Shown in pieces: positions 30,453-39,234 of a DNA stretch of 64,000 nt (position 1 is its first letter; each line of letters starts with the position of its first letter). The notes under the pieces are model-generated. The model had not been told where the DNA came from and searched no databases. It was given only the letters and a program-made list of their open reading frames with translations. Origin of the DNA: Streptomyces sp. NRRL S-31 (GTDB taxonomy: Bacteria; Actinomycetota; Actinomycetes; Streptomycetales; Streptomycetaceae). Both the position numbers and the translations under genes were made by a program. The stretch spans positions 48,099-112,098 of the forward strand of contig NZ_JOCB01000008.1 in the NCBI RefSeq assembly GCF_000718775.1, read 5' to 3'.

Positions 30453-31528
30453 CCGCCACCCGCACGCGTACCGCCGCGTCCGCCGAGCCCGACGGCCGGA
30501 AGACGACCTATCGGGAGGCGATGCGCGAGGCCCTGCGTGAAGCGCTGCGCTCGGACGAGCGAGTGTTCCTCATGGGTGAGGACGTGGGCCGGTACGGCGG
30601 CTGCTTCGGCGTCAGCCTCGGCCTGCTGGAGGAGTTCGGGCCCGAACGGATTCGCGACGCCCCGCTGTCCGAGTCGGCTTTCGTGGGAGCCGGCATCGGC
30701 GCGGCCCTGGCGGGCATGCGGCCGGTCGTCGAGATCATGACGGTCAACTTCAGCCTGCTGGCCCTGGATCAGATCCTCAACAACGCGGCGACCCTGCTGC
30801 ACATGTCCGGCGGCCAGCTGCCCGTGCCGATCGTGATCCGGATGACCACGGGCGCGGGGCGACAGCTCGCGGCCCAGCACTCGCACAGCCTGGAGGGCTG
30901 GTACGCGCACATCCCCGGCCTGCGGGTGCTCGCCCCGGCCACCCTCGCCGACGCGCGGTACATGCTGGCCCCCGCGCTCGCCGACCCGGACCCGGTACTG
31001 ATCTTCGAACACGGCAGCCTGTACAACGTCTCGGGCGGGCTGCCGGCCGACGCGGGGCCGGTCGACATCGACCACGCGGCCGTCCGCCGGCCCGGTGGGG
31101 ACGTCTCACTGATCACCTACGGCGGCTCACTGCCGAAGGCCCTGGCCGCCGCCGACGACCTCGCGAGCGGCGGCATCGGCGCGGAGGTCGTCGACCTGCG
31201 CACCCTGCGTCCCCTGGACGACGCCACGATCGGAGAGTCGGTGGCGCGCACCCACCGTGCCGTCGTGGTCGACGAGGGGTGGCGCACCGGCAGCCTCGCC
31301 GCGGAGATCTCCGCGCGCCTCATGGAACAGCACTTCTACGACCTCGACGCCCCCGTCGAACGGGTGTGCAGCGCCGAGGTGCCCGTGCCGTACGCGCGCA
31401 GGATGGAGGAGGCCGCGCTGCCGCAGGTGGGCGGAGTCGTCGCCGCCGCGCGGCGCGCCGTGGGCGAACCGGCGCCGAGCGGAGCCGACACGGCGGAACG
31501 GCCGCCGGTCAGCGGAAGGCCGGGCTGA
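30449..31528 (+). CDS. Pyruvate dehydrogenase-like E1 beta
   Basis: A 359-residue E1 beta subunit: [72 protein letters not shown] and the C-terminal [17 protein letters not shown] are in order and length is normal for the family. It pairs with E1 alpha to decarboxylate pyruvate or acetoin-type substrates. Start at ATG 30449, overlapping the true E1 alpha stop. Intact itself, but its partner is frameshifted and the E2 downstream is truncated, so a working complex from this locus is unlikely. Confidence 0.88.
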   Translation: MTATRTRTAASAEPDGRKTTYREAMREALREALRSDERVFLMGEDVGRYGGCFGVSLGLLEEFGPERIRDAPLSESAFVGAGIGAALAGMRPVVEIMTVNFSLLALDQILNNAATLLHMSGGQLPVPIVIRMTTGAGRQLAAQHSHSLEGWYAHIPGLRVLAPATLADARYMLAPALADPDPVLIFEHGSLYNVSGGLPADAGPVDIDHAAVRRPGGDVSLITYGGSLPKALAAADDLASGGIGAEVVDLRTLRPLDDATIGESVARTHRAVVVDEGWRTGSLAAEISARLMEQHFYDLDAPVERVCSAEVPVPYARRMEEAALPQVGGVVAAARRAVGEPAPSGADTAERPPVSGRPG

Positions 31529-31529
31529 G

Positions 31530-31897
31530 ATGACCGCGTTCACCATGCCCTCACTGGGCGCGGACATGACGGACGGGCTCCTCCGGGAGTGGCTCGTGAG
31601 CCCCGGTGACCAGGTACGCAAGGGCGACGTCGTGGCGGTCGTGGAGACGGACAAGGCCGCCATCGAGGTCGAAAGGAGTCGATCACGCGGATCATCCCCG
31701 ACGCCGACTTCACTCTGGTCCGGCCGGACGACAAGTTCCGCGACGTCCTCGAACTGGATTCGCTCGATTTCCTCAGCCTGGTCGAGCTGCTGTCCGAGCG
31801 CACCGGAGTCCGGATCGACGAGGAGGACTATCCGGAACTGACCACGCTGTCCGCCGCGTCGCGGTTCCTGGTCGACAGGACTGCCGCCCGGCCATGA
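31530..31897 (+). pseudogene. E2 lipoyl domain joined out of frame to an acyl carrier protein
   Basis: From ATG 31530 the frame reads a lipoyl domain ([20 protein letters not shown], then [12 protein letters not shown] with the lipoyl Lys) that stops being E2-like at about 31675, half way through the domain. In another frame, from 31682 to the stop at 31895-31897, 72 codons read [19 protein letters not shown] and [20 protein letters not shown], a carrier protein with the phosphopantetheine Ser in DSLDF, but without its first residues or a start codon. A deletion seems to have removed the E2 linker, binding and catalytic domains and the carrier protein start. Both parts are probably dead. Confidence 0.75.
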
Positions 31898-32253
31898 CCG
31901 CGCCTCGCCATGGACGACGGCGACGGGAGCGGTGCGCATGGTGCGATGGGGAGGCAGAGCACGTTTTCGGCAAGCAGCGGAGGGCGTCGTTCCACGGCGG
32001 CACCCGTCCGTACGAGATGGGAGCGGCGCAGGTTCTCGAACCGCTGCCTCAGCGCCGCGTCCCGTCGCCGTCGCCACTCGGATGTGACCGCCCTGGCGGG
32101 AGGGCAGCCCGGCTCCCGGGGCCGGTCGCCGGTCCTCCAGGGACTTCCGGCCCCTGTGGCCGAGGAGCGCCGTCGTCCGATCGTGGAAGGACCCGGGGGC
32201 TGCCCGGTGGTCGGCCGGATGCCGGCGCGCCGCACACAGGCAAGGAGAGAACG
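31898..32253 (+). other. Gene-free stretch upstream of DUF1876
   Basis: No coding sequence recognised on either strand. It holds the dormancy-box-like site at 32140 and therefore probably the DUF1876 promoter. Confidence 0.5.
32140..32154. promoter_or_regulatory. Dormancy-box-like site (GGGACTTCCGGCCCC)
   Basis: An exact GGGAC-N3-CGGCCCC match followed by TG, 100-114 bases upstream of the DUF1876 start; shares 14 of 17 positions with the site at 14076. Confidence 0.5.
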
Positions 32254-32541
32254 ATGTCACACACCGGACAGTGGAGCGTGCGTCTCCACCTCTTCGAGGA
32301 CGACGACGGGACGACGAAGGCGCACATCACGCTGGACACCGGCACCACGACGCTCACCGGGAGCGGGACCGCGCACTGCAATCCGTCGGACACGATGGTG
32401 CCGGAGATCGGCGACGAACTGGCGGCAGGAAGGGCCATGCACGACCTCGCCCACCAGCTGCTGGACGTCGCCGGACGCGACGTCCAGGGCATGGCGGCGT
32501 CCCGTCCCGGCATCCCTCGGGCCGCTGTACGGCCCGCGTGA
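32254..32541 (+). CDS. DUF1876 (dsRBD-like) domain protein
   Basis: A 95-residue protein with the DUF1876 pattern: W-V-LHLFEDDDGTTKAHI, then GSGTAHCNPSDTMVPEIGDE and RAMHDLAHQLLDVA. The family has a double-stranded-RNA-binding-like alpha/beta fold of unknown function and is typical of actinobacterial hypoxia clusters. ATG follows aaggagagaacg. Convergent with the CBS-BON gene, 12 bases apart. Confidence 0.82.
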   Translation: MSHTGQWSVRLHLFEDDDGTTKAHITLDTGTTTLTGSGTAHCNPSDTMVPEIGDELAAGRAMHDLAHQLLDVAGRDVQGMAASRPGIPRAAVRPA

Positions 32542-32553
32542 CCGCCGGAGGGG

Positions 32554-33228
32554 TCAGCCGTCGCCGGACGGGTCCCGCGAGTCGTCCGTCCGGTAGGAGA
32601 GATTCCCGGACACCGACACCACGCCGTCGACACCCCGGCACAACTGCTCGATGACGGGAATCAGGGCCCTGTACTCGACGGTGCCGGCGAGCGTCACCCG
32701 TCCGTCGCGCACCTCCGCGGTCACGTCCCGCGGGTCGAGTCCGAGGGTCCGCCGCAGCAGCTCACCGGTGATCTCCTCCCGGAGGGCCTCGTCACGGCGG
32801 AGGAAGACCCGCAGCAGATCACCGCGGCTGACGATGCCCAGGAGCCGGTCCGCGTCGTCCACCACCGGCAGTCGTTTGACGTTCTGGACCTCCATGAGAC
32901 GGGCGGCCTCGACCACGGTCCACTCCGGCCGTGCGCACACGGCGGGAGCGGACATCAGTTCCTCGGCGCGGGAGCCCTCGGCCTTGGCCCGTTCCCATGC
33001 CTCCAGGTGCGGGATGGGCGTCCTGCCCGTGGGGTCGGCCTGGTCGGCGCTCTTGCGGAGCAGGTCGGCCTCGGACACCACACCCAGCGGACGGTCCAGC
33101 TCGTCCACCACGGGCACGGCGGTGACGCCGTTCTCCTCCAGCAGTCTGACCAGCTCCTTGAACGGCGTGTCACGCCGCGCCCGGACGACGTCCCGGCTCA
33201 TGAGTTCCTCGACCGTTCGGTGGTGCAT
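32554..33228 (-). CDS. CBS-CBS-BON domain protein
   Basis: A 224-residue protein: CBS 1 (VEELMSRDVVRARRDTPFKE, ending GVVSEADLL), CBS 2 (AEELMSAPAVCARPEWTVVE, ending GIVSRGDLLRVF), and a C-terminal BON domain (VTAEVRDGRVTLAGTVEYRA). Same domain order as the gene at 3942 but without its long disordered leader, so the two are diverged paralogues. The ATG at 33228 follows gggaggcgac. Likely an adenylate-sensing regulator; partner unknown. Confidence 0.87.
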   Translation of the reverse strand: MHHRTVEELMSRDVVRARRDTPFKELVRLLEENGVTAVPVVDELDRPLGVVSEADLLRKSADQADPTGRTPIPHLEAWERAKAEGSRAEELMSAPAVCARPEWTVVEAARLMEVQNVKRLPVVDDADRLLGIVSRGDLLRVFLRRDEALREEITGELLRRTLGLDPRDVTAEVRDGRVTLAGTVEYRALIPVIEQLCRGVDGVVSVSGNLSYRTDDSRDPSGDG

Positions 33229-33263
33229 GTCGCCTCCCGGGAACTGTCGCCCACCTCGCGGAG

Positions 33264-33281
33264 ACGGGGCAGCCGCCCCGT
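33264..33281. promoter_or_regulatory. Palindrome in CBS-BON/DUF1918 divergent region
   Basis: ACGGGGC-AGCC-GCCCCGT, perfect 7-base arms; contains GGGGC-N4-GCCCC, matching the loose form GGGNC-N4-GNCCC. It lies 36 bases from one start and 63 from the other. Confidence 0.4.
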
Positions 33282-33343
33282 GCGCCGGTGCGGCCCGCGT
33301 GGCAGGTTGGATACAGCACCATTCTGCGGAGAGGGCGGCGATC

Positions 33344-34264
33344 ATGCGAGCTCATCTCGGCGATCAACTCGTCGTCGAAGCTCCGGCGACCGGCACCGCC
33401 AGGCGCGACGGCGAGATCGTCGGACTGCACCACGAGGACGGAACACCTCCCTACGATGTGCGCTGGTCGGACACGGGCGAAGTGACACTCGTGTTCCCCG
33501 GGCCCGACGCCCACATCCGCCGTCTCGAACATGGAGAGCCGGCAGCCGCCCGCGCGCCCGTGCCGGACACCCACGAGGCGGAGACCGTGATCACCGTGCC
33601 GCGGTCGGCCGGAGCGGCCGATCCCGGAGCCATCGGACGGCGCGTGGGGATCGAACGCCGGCGGCAAGGGCTGAGCCTGGTGGAAGCGGCGCGCCGTGCC
33701 GTGATGTCGCCCGACCACCTCGCCTGCCTGGAGGACCAGCCCGCCGACCCGAGTCCCGCGACGCTCGTGCGGCTGGCCGACGCCCTGGGCACCACGGTCG
33801 CCGCCCTCCGTGGCGGAGACATGGATCGTCCTCCCGGTCAGGGCCACGCACTGCTGCACCCCCGGTTGCGGGCCCTGGCCCCGGAGGAGTGCCGCTCCCT
33901 GCTGTCCACGCACGGCGTGGGTCGCGTCGCGGTGTCGGCGTCCGACGGCCGCCCGGCGGTCGTCCCGGTCAACTACGAGATCGTCGACGACGCCATCGTC
34001 TTCCGGACCGCGCCCGGCTCCGTGGCCGCGGCGGCGGTTGGGACGGAGGTCGCTTTCGAGGTCGACCACGTGGACGACGCCATGAGCGAGGGCTGGAGCG
34101 TGCTTGCCGTCGGCCCCGCGAGCGTGGTGACGGAGCCGGAGGCAGTGCGCGGGCTCACCCGGCACGCGCACACCACCCCCTGGGCCGGTGGTGAGCGCGA
34201 GATGTGGGTATCGGTCCGGCCCACAAGCCTCACGGGCCGCCGGATATCTCCGGCGGATCAGTAG
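33344..34264 (+). CDS. DUF1918-XRE-pyridoxamine oxidase-like fusion
   Basis: A 306-residue three-part protein. Residues 1-60 are DUF1918 (MRAHLGDQLVVEAP, DGEIVGLHHEDGTPPYDVRW), about 95-160 an XRE helix-turn-helix (IGRRVGIERRRQGLSLVEAA, then LVRLADALGTTVAALRGG), and about 175-300 a pyridoxamine-phosphate-oxidase-like split barrel (HGVGRVAVSASDGRPAVVPV, GWSVLAVGPASVV) that may bind flavin or F420. The combination suggests a DNA-binding redox sensor, but this is inference. ATG at 33344 is 5 bases after a gagggcggc stretch. The DUF1918 part is a close paralogue of the protein at 14173. Confidence 0.85.
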   Translation: MRAHLGDQLVVEAPATGTARRDGEIVGLHHEDGTPPYDVRWSDTGEVTLVFPGPDAHIRRLEHGEPAAARAPVPDTHEAETVITVPRSAGAADPGAIGRRVGIERRRQGLSLVEAARRAVMSPDHLACLEDQPADPSPATLVRLADALGTTVAALRGGDMDRPPGQGHALLHPRLRALAPEECRSLLSTHGVGRVAVSASDGRPAVVPVNYEIVDDAIVFRTAPGSVAAAAVGTEVAFEVDHVDDAMSEGWSVLAVGPASVVTEPEAVRGLTRHAHTTPWAGGEREMWVSVRPTSLTGRRISPADQ

Positions 34265-34375
34265 ACAGCCTCCGTCCACCCGCCCTGCGAGACACCGGAG
34301 CCAAGCGTTGACGGTCGGTGATCCCGGTGCCGGCCATCCCCCTTCGTGGCAGCGGAAGAGGGTGGTCGCAGCCGC

Positions 34376-35183
34376 CTACCGCCGCACCCGGGGCATCTTC
34401 AGGCCGAGCCAGGAGATGATCTCGCGCTGGATCTCGTTGTTGCCGCCGCCGAAGGTGAAGATGACCTCCGAGCGGTAGCCACGCTCCAGTTCGCCGTACA
34501 GGACGGCGCCGGCCGAGCCCTCCTTCAGCGGGCCCGCCGCGCCGACCACCTCCATCAGCCAGGCGTAGGCGTCCCGGCGGGCCTCGGAGCCGTAGACCTT
34601 GACGGCCGAGGCGTCCTGCGGACAGCAGCATCGTGATGCCCCGGTGCGGCGGGGCTTGGGGGTCGGTGCGCACGGCGAGCCAGACCCAGTCGGCGGTGTC
34701 GCCGTTGGTCGTCCAGATCTTCTGGCCGTTGACCACGTAGGTGTCGCCGTCGCGTACGGCACGGGTCGTGAGCGAGGCGAGGTCGGTGCCGGCGCCGGGC
34801 TCTCTGTAGCCGATCGCGAAGTCGATCTCGCCGGACAGGACGCGGGGCAGGAAGTACTCCTTCTGCTCGTCGGTGCCGTACCGCATGATCGTCGGGCCGA
34901 CCGTGTTCAGCGCCATCAGCGGCAGCGGAACGCCCGCCTGCGCGGCCTCGACGAAGAAGATGAACTGCTCCATGGCGGTCATGCCGCGCCCGCCGTACTC
35001 CTCGGGCCAGCCGACGCCGAGCCAGCCGTCCGCGCCGAGCCGGCGGATGGTGGCGCGGTAGAACCGCTTCTGCGCGGCCGGGTCGGCGTAGCGGGCGTAG
35101 GCGTTGTCCGGGACCAGTTCGGCGAAGTAGGCGCGCAGTTCGGTGCGCAGCCGCTGCTGCTCGGGCGTGTGGTCGAGGTGCAC
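34376..35183 (-). pseudogene. Acyl-CoA dehydrogenase with internal deletion
   Basis: From GTG 35183 a normal acyl-CoA dehydrogenase N-terminus (LRTELRAYFAELVPDNAYA, GWPEEYGGRGMTAMEQ, GYREPGAGTDLASL, KIWTTNGDTADW) runs to GITMLL. The rest of the protein resumes in another frame at QDASAVKVYGSEARRDAYAW and ends normally with FGGGNNEIQREIISWLGL at 34376. About 350 bases (roughly 115 codons of the beta barrel and first C-terminal helices, including the catalytic-base region) are missing at about 34615-34625, and the frame is broken. A KstR-type operator lies 45 bases upstream, so the ancestral enzyme may have acted in sterol or fatty acyl-CoA oxidation. Confidence 0.85.
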
Positions 35184-35227
35184 GGCGCCTCCAGGCTCCC
35201 CGCGGGCGGTCCTGTCGGCGCACACCG

Positions 35228-35241
35228 TAGAACGCGTTCCA
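35228..35241. promoter_or_regulatory. KstR-type operator upstream of the dead acyl-CoA dehydrogenase
   Basis: TAGAACGCGTTCCA fits TnnAACnnGTTnnA exactly, the operator pattern of the actinobacterial sterol-catabolism repressor KstR as I know it. It lies 45 bases upstream of the start at 35183, in a locally AT-richer stretch (agtaattggg). Confidence 0.6.
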
Positions 35242-35338
35242 GTAATTGGGAATGCCGGGGCCCTGGCGAGTTCGGAGAGTTCTCGAGGAGGGGGCGGCCG
35301 TCGTCCGGCTCACGGACCCGGGGGCCGCGGTACGTGAC

Positions 35339-35713
35339 TCACCTGAGCAGCGTCAGGAAGTCCGCGCAGGCGTCGGCACAGGCACGGCAGGACGCCGCGG
35401 CCGATTCGGCGCCGGGGTGCGAGTCGAAGACACGGGCGCACTCCAGGCAGACCGAGCGGCACCAGTCCACCCGGACCCGGATCGCCTGCTCGTCCTGCTG
35501 ACTCTCCTCGCACAGAGTCCGGCAGGTGGCGTCGCACGCCTCGGCGCACATGATGCCCAGCCGGCGTACGCGCTCCTGGTGCTCGGTGCCGTCGGGCTCG
35601 ACGAGGCTCGCGCGCACGGCACAGGCCCGGGCGCACTCGGTGCACGCCTGCGCACAGGTGAAACGATCCTCCAGGAACCGGTACAGCTGCTGCTGCGAAG
35701 TCGTCGGTGTCAC
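35339..35713 (-). CDS. Four-helix-bundle copper-binding protein (DUF326)
   Basis: A 124-residue Cys-rich helical protein. Cys pairs and triads recur on four helices (CAQACTECARACAV, CAEACDATCRTLC, CRSVCLECARVF, CRACADACADF), the pattern of the Csp/DUF326 family that stores Cu(I) through a Cys-lined core. No signal peptide is seen, so cytosolic storage. I took the GTG at 35713 (TPTTSQQQLYRFLEDRF) where the family begins; 40 further codons upstream in frame are low complexity. Confidence 0.8.
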   Translation of the reverse strand: MTPTTSQQQLYRFLEDRFTCAQACTECARACAVRASLVEPDGTEHQERVRRLGIMCAEACDATCRTLCEESQQDEQAIRVRVDWCRSVCLECARVFDSHPGAESAAASCRACADACADFLTLLR

Positions 35714-35927
35714 TCCGTGCGGGTAGCCGGGGCGGGCGGCCACAAACGCGCCCAATCCGCGCTGTCCCGCGCCGCTGTGCGCCGCTCCGTGCGGTCCGTG
35801 CGGACCTCGCCGTTCCTCGCCGTTTCGAGTCACTCCTCGCGGTTTCGCGTCGTTTCACGTCGGCCGGGCTCGCCGGGGTGGTGCGGTCGCCCGCCGGGCG
35901 GTCGCACACTCCGCATCACCACCGCTT

Positions 35928-35960
35928 ACCCATAGTGTCCTGGTTCGCCCGATTATGGGT
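35928..35960. promoter_or_regulatory. Inverted repeat before DUF6479 gene
   Basis: ACCCATA (35928-35934) and TATGGGT (35954-35960), 26 bases centre to centre, ending 16 bases before the ATG. The spacing and AT-richer context suggest an operator or promoter element. Confidence 0.4.
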
Positions 35961-35976
35961 GGGGTATTCCTTTCCT

Positions 35977-36342
35977 ATGAACACCGCATCCACGCAGCTG
36001 GCCGCGGCGAGCGGCCTGATGAGCCTCGTCCTGTTCCTCGTGGCCGTGGCCCTCCTCGCACTGCTCGCCGGCGGTTTCTGGATGACCTCCCGCGTCAAGT
36101 ACCGCGAGCCCCCGCGGCCCCGTCCCGAGGAACAGCCGAAGATGCCACCTGGCGGGCCGGTACATGAGGTACGGGAGAACAGGGACTCCGCGGAGGTTCC
36201 CCAGATCCCCAAGGGCGAGCGCCCGCTCACCCCTTACGAGCTGTCCAACATGGACACCAAGACGAGTGAGTCGCAGGACCGCCCGCGCTGGAGCCGTGGC
36301 TCCAGCGGCTCGTTCGGCGGCGGCGGCCTCGGCGCCCACTGA
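35977..36342 (+). CDS. DUF6479-like membrane protein
   Basis: A 121-residue protein with one N-terminal helix (about 13-38, LMSLVLFLVAVALLALLAGG), then a basic WMTSRVKYREPP segment and a Pro/Glu/Ser-rich tail with GGGGLGAH at the end. The motif KGERPLTPYEL is typical of a small Streptomyces-restricted family with no known function. It has no clear operon partner. The preceding 263 bases hold repeated cgccgtttc-type tracts and the inverted repeat above. Confidence 0.7.
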   Translation: MNTASTQLAAASGLMSLVLFLVAVALLALLAGGFWMTSRVKYREPPRPRPEEQPKMPPGGPVHEVRENRDSAEVPQIPKGERPLTPYELSNMDTKTSESQDRPRWSRGSSGSFGGGGLGAH

Positions 36343-36377
36343 ACCCCGGGCTCCTCGCCAGGCGCCCGCCCTCCGAG

Positions 36378-36419
36378 ACGCTCAATCGCCGTGCTCGGGC
36401 ACGCTCAATCGCCGTGCTC
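36378..36419. repeat. 19-base direct repeat, two copies
   Basis: acgctcaatcgccgtgctc occurs at 36378-36396 and 36401-36419 (period 23) across the stop region of the RpiB-like gene. Confidence 0.9.
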
Positions 36420-36911
36420 CGGCCCCCCGGCCCGCGCCGGACCGCCGGGCGCCCCCCGTAGATCCTCCCGGGCGGCGTCCAGACGGCCGACGCGGGCCAC
36501 GTTCTGCCGGTCCTCCGGGTCCTGGCTGGGCTCGGCCGCGAACCATGCGTCGAGGATCTCCCCCAGTACCGGCGCGGAGGTGAGCCTGAGGCTCAGCGCG
36601 AGGACGTTGGCGTCGTTCCAGCGCCGTGCGCCGTCGGCCGTGGCGGCGTCCGTGCACAGCGCCGCGCGGACGCCGGGCACCTTGTTGGCCGCGATGGACG
36701 CGCCGGTACCGGTCCAACAGCAGACCACCGCCTGGTCGGCCGCCCCCGCGGCCACCTCCCGGGCGGCGGCCTCCGAACAGACCGCCCACCGCGCGTCCGC
36801 CCCGGGGCGCAGCGCGCCGTGCTCCCGGACGTCGTGACCTCGCTGCCGCAGCTCCGCCACCAGGAGGCGGGCCACGGGTTCGTCCATGTCGGAGGAGACG
36901 GATATCCGCAT
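36405..36911 (-). CDS. RpiB/LacAB-family sugar-phosphate isomerase
   Basis: A 168-residue protein of the RpiB fold: N-terminal ISVSSDMDEPVARLLVAEL, core AAGAADQAVVCCWTGTGASI with the Cys region of the active site, NKVPGVRAALCTDAATADGA and NDANVLALS. RpiB interconverts ribose-5-P and ribulose-5-P; relatives use galactose-6-P or allose-6-P. The N-terminal substrate loop differs from classical RpiB (DMDEP for DHAG), so the substrate is open. The last 30 residues are low complexity and end in a 19-base duplicated segment. ATG at 36911 has a weak ribosome site. Confidence 0.75.
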   Translation of the reverse strand: MRISVSSDMDEPVARLLVAELRQRGHDVREHGALRPGADARWAVCSEAAAREVAAGAADQAVVCCWTGTGASIAANKVPGVRAALCTDAATADGARRWNDANVLALSLRLTSAPVLGEILDAWFAAEPSQDPEDRQNVARVGRLDAAREDLRGAPGGPARAGGPEHGD

Positions 36912-37017
36912 ACCCGGAGGGTAGCGCCCACACCCGGGGGCGTCCGGACGTGCCGGACGGCCCCTCGCGGGGGCCGTCCGGCAGGGCGTGCTGCAAGGTC
37001 GGGGTGGGCGAAGGCGG

Positions 37018-37212
37018 TCAGGGGTGGTCGGGCTGCTGTGCCGGGGGCACACCGCCGCCCTCTCCCCCGCCCTTGGCTCCCTTGTCGGGGCCGTGCGGGC
37101 GGACGCCGGGGCCGCCGCCGTCGGACTGGCGGGCCTTCAGCTCACCGCTGTCCTGCGGGGTGGCGCCTCCCTTGTCACTGCGCCGCTGTTCGGGCTGCTG
37201 CGGATTGGACAT
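37018..37212 (-). CDS. Small Gly/Pro/Gln-rich hydrophilic protein
   Basis: A 64-residue protein beginning MSNPQQPEQRRSDKGGATPQ, entirely hydrophilic and probably disordered. ATG at 37212 follows ggagggagtccggcgc, a good site, and similar short proteins occur near stress genes in Streptomyces as far as I recall. No fold or function can be assigned. Confidence 0.5.
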   Translation of the reverse strand: MSNPQQPEQRRSDKGGATPQDSGELKARQSDGGGPGVRPHGPDKGAKGGGEGGGVPPAQQPDHP

Positions 37213-37854
37213 GCGCCGGACTCCCTCCGGGTGGTACGTGCTCCGTGCGGGGTCCGGGTTCCCCGCGCGGCACGGGTGACGCACACCGTCGGGGATCGAC
37301 CGACGGCACGGGCCGAACGACGGCACGGGGCCGATCGAGGCACGGGGGCACGGGTGCGGGGCGGGACGTCGGTACGGGGCCGGAGCGCGGGCAGCCCGCG
37401 GCGAGGCGGGGTACGCCGGTCGGCGACGGCTCGGCGAACGACTGGCCGCCGCCCGGCCAGCGCCCGGCCAGCGGCGTCAGCATCCCGGCGGACCTGCTCC
37501 GGCCGGCCGATCGCAGACGCCGGCAAACCGGCTCCGAGCCGGCTTCGGCTCCGGCTCCGACTCCGGCGGGTTGGTTCGGCTCCGGTGGATCAGCACCGGT
37601 CAGGTCCGGCTTCCGGCTTCCGGCTTCCGGCTGTGGACGGCTCGCCCGGCGGCGGGCGACCCACGCCCCGTGTGTCGCGCACCGCCTGCCGGACGATCCG
37701 AGTCACGCGCACCGCCTGCCCTATGGCGGCCGTTGCGCGCGCGTCCAGGCGGACCTGGGCCCCGGGGGCACGCACGCCGACGGCCGACCACCGGCCCACG
37801 GCGCGGCGAGGGCGCCGTCCCGCAGCGGGTCGCGCGGGCAGGGTGGTGTTCGGT
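37213..37854 (+). other. Low-complexity gene-free stretch
   Basis: No gene recognised. It contains short repeats: cggcacggg variants near 37300-37370, three cttccgg units around 37609-37630, and cgcgcaccgcctgcc twice (about 37675 and 37707). It may include decayed DNA. Confidence 0.5.
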
Positions 37855-39105
37855 TCACCGGGTGGTGCGGGCCAGGGCGCGGTGCAGGTGTTCCAGGGCG
37901 TCCAGGAGGACCGAGCGGTGGTACCAGCTCAGCCAGGCCGAGGTGTCCGAGGCGAGCAGGGCCAGTGCCTCGGTCTGCGCGGCGGTCGGCCGGTGGCCGG
38001 CGTCGGGCCAGTGCAGGCCGATCACGCCCGTGCACGAGCCGGCCGAGGAGAGCACCGGGACGCTGTGCACCGCACGGGCCCCGCCCGCCAGCAGCACGCA
38101 CCGGCACTCGTCGGACAGCAGCACGTCCGTGGCGGCGTCCGGGACGCTCACCTGGCGGCCCCGGGTGCGGGCCACCGCGTCGGCGGTGCCCTCGCCCCGG
38201 CCGCGGACGAGGTGGTCGAGGAACGCCTCCGCGCAGCCGTGGTGCGTCTCCAGCGTCAGGGCGTGCACGGCCGGGTCGACGAGCTGGACGTGTCCGCCGG
38301 GCGCCCGGCCGATGGCCAGTGCCTCGTGCAGCACGGCGTCGAGCACCCGCCGCCGGTAGCGGGGGTCACGGCCGCCGCGGGCCAGGATCCGCAGCTGCGG
38401 CACGGGCAGCGGACGGCGGCCCGGGAACCACACCTCGCCGCTCGGTGCCCGGGCCACCACCACGGCCGAGACGAGGACGCGCAGCGGCACGTTGAACCGC
38501 TGCGACGCCTCGCGCAGCGCCCGGAAGGCGGCGCCGGAGTCCGGCAGACCGTACCGGACCATGAGCACGCCCTGCGCCATGCCGATCACCGGAGCCGTGC
38601 GCACCCGGGCGCGCAGCGCGCGGACCTCCTTGTGCAGATCCTCGTAGGAGGGCCGCGCCGGGTCCGCCACCTGCGACCGCCAGGCCGGCAGCTCCTCCAC
38701 CCGGGAGGCGGCGCGGGCCAGCTCGCGCAGCGCCTCCTCGAGGGTGGCGTACAGCCGGACGCCGGTCAGACGGGCCAGGTGGACCGCCTCGCGCACCCCG
38801 GGCCGGGCACGGACGATGACCAGGTCCGGGCGGCCGGTGCGCGACCGGGTCGTCTCGCTGAGCGTGCGCAGCACGGCAGCACCGCCGAGCTGCACGTGGG
38901 CCATGTCGAGCACGGGACGCAGCCCGGCGCGGTCGGCCCGGTCCAGGTGGGCGCGCAGTTCCTCGGCCCAGACCTCGGCGCCGTGCGCGTCGAGGCTGCC
39001 GGACATCCTCAGCAGCAGGGCGCCTTCGGCGGGCAGTCCCTCGACGACGGAGGACTCTATGACGAGGGCAGCCGGTGCGGCCGGCCGGCCGGAAGAGGAT
39101 TTCAT
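37855..39105 (-). CDS. STAS-ANTAR-GAF regulatory protein
   Basis: A 416-residue protein. Residues about 20-125 form a STAS domain (LLLRMSGSLDAHGAEVWAEE, VLDMAHVQLGGAAVL), about 145-205 an ANTAR-like three-helix segment (VIGMAQGVLMVRYGLPDSGA, AFRALREASQRFNVPLRVLV), and about 225-400 a GAF-like sensory part with HSVPVLSSAGSCTGVIGLHW. ANTAR domains bind RNA hairpins as antiterminators and STAS domains take part in sigma-factor partner switching, so this links environmental sensing with RNA-level control. ATG at 39105 follows a weak ggggtgatg and may overlap the upstream STAS frame (see 39235). Confidence 0.8.
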   Translation of the reverse strand: MKSSSGRPAAPAALVIESSVVEGLPAEGALLLRMSGSLDAHGAEVWAEELRAHLDRADRAGLRPVLDMAHVQLGGAAVLRTLSETTRSRTGRPDLVIVRARPGVREAVHLARLTGVRLYATLEEALRELARAASRVEELPAWRSQVADPARPSYEDLHKEVRALRARVRTAPVIGMAQGVLMVRYGLPDSGAAFRALREASQRFNVPLRVLVSAVVVARAPSGEVWFPGRRPLPVPQLRILARGGRDPRYRRRVLDAVLHEALAIGRAPGGHVQLVDPAVHALTLETHHGCAEAFLDHLVRGRGEGTADAVARTRGRQVSVPDAATDVLLSDECRCVLLAGGARAVHSVPVLSSAGSCTGVIGLHWPDAGHRPTAAQTEALALLASDTSAWLSWYHRSVLLDALEHLHRALARTTR

Positions 39106-39234
39106 CGCATCACCCCGACAGGGCGTACCGGAGACCTCGCTCGGCCTCTGCCTGACCTTTGCCCCACCTTGCACGGTAGGTCCCGGACCCTCAACCCGGC
39201 CGCCCGTCGCACCGGCCCTCGGCGGCGGGACCGC

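Noticed and set aside
35714..35976. Repeated cgccgtttc-type tracts as a possible repeat array
   Set aside because: Units vary in length and sequence with no spacer structure; looks like simple GC-skewed decay.
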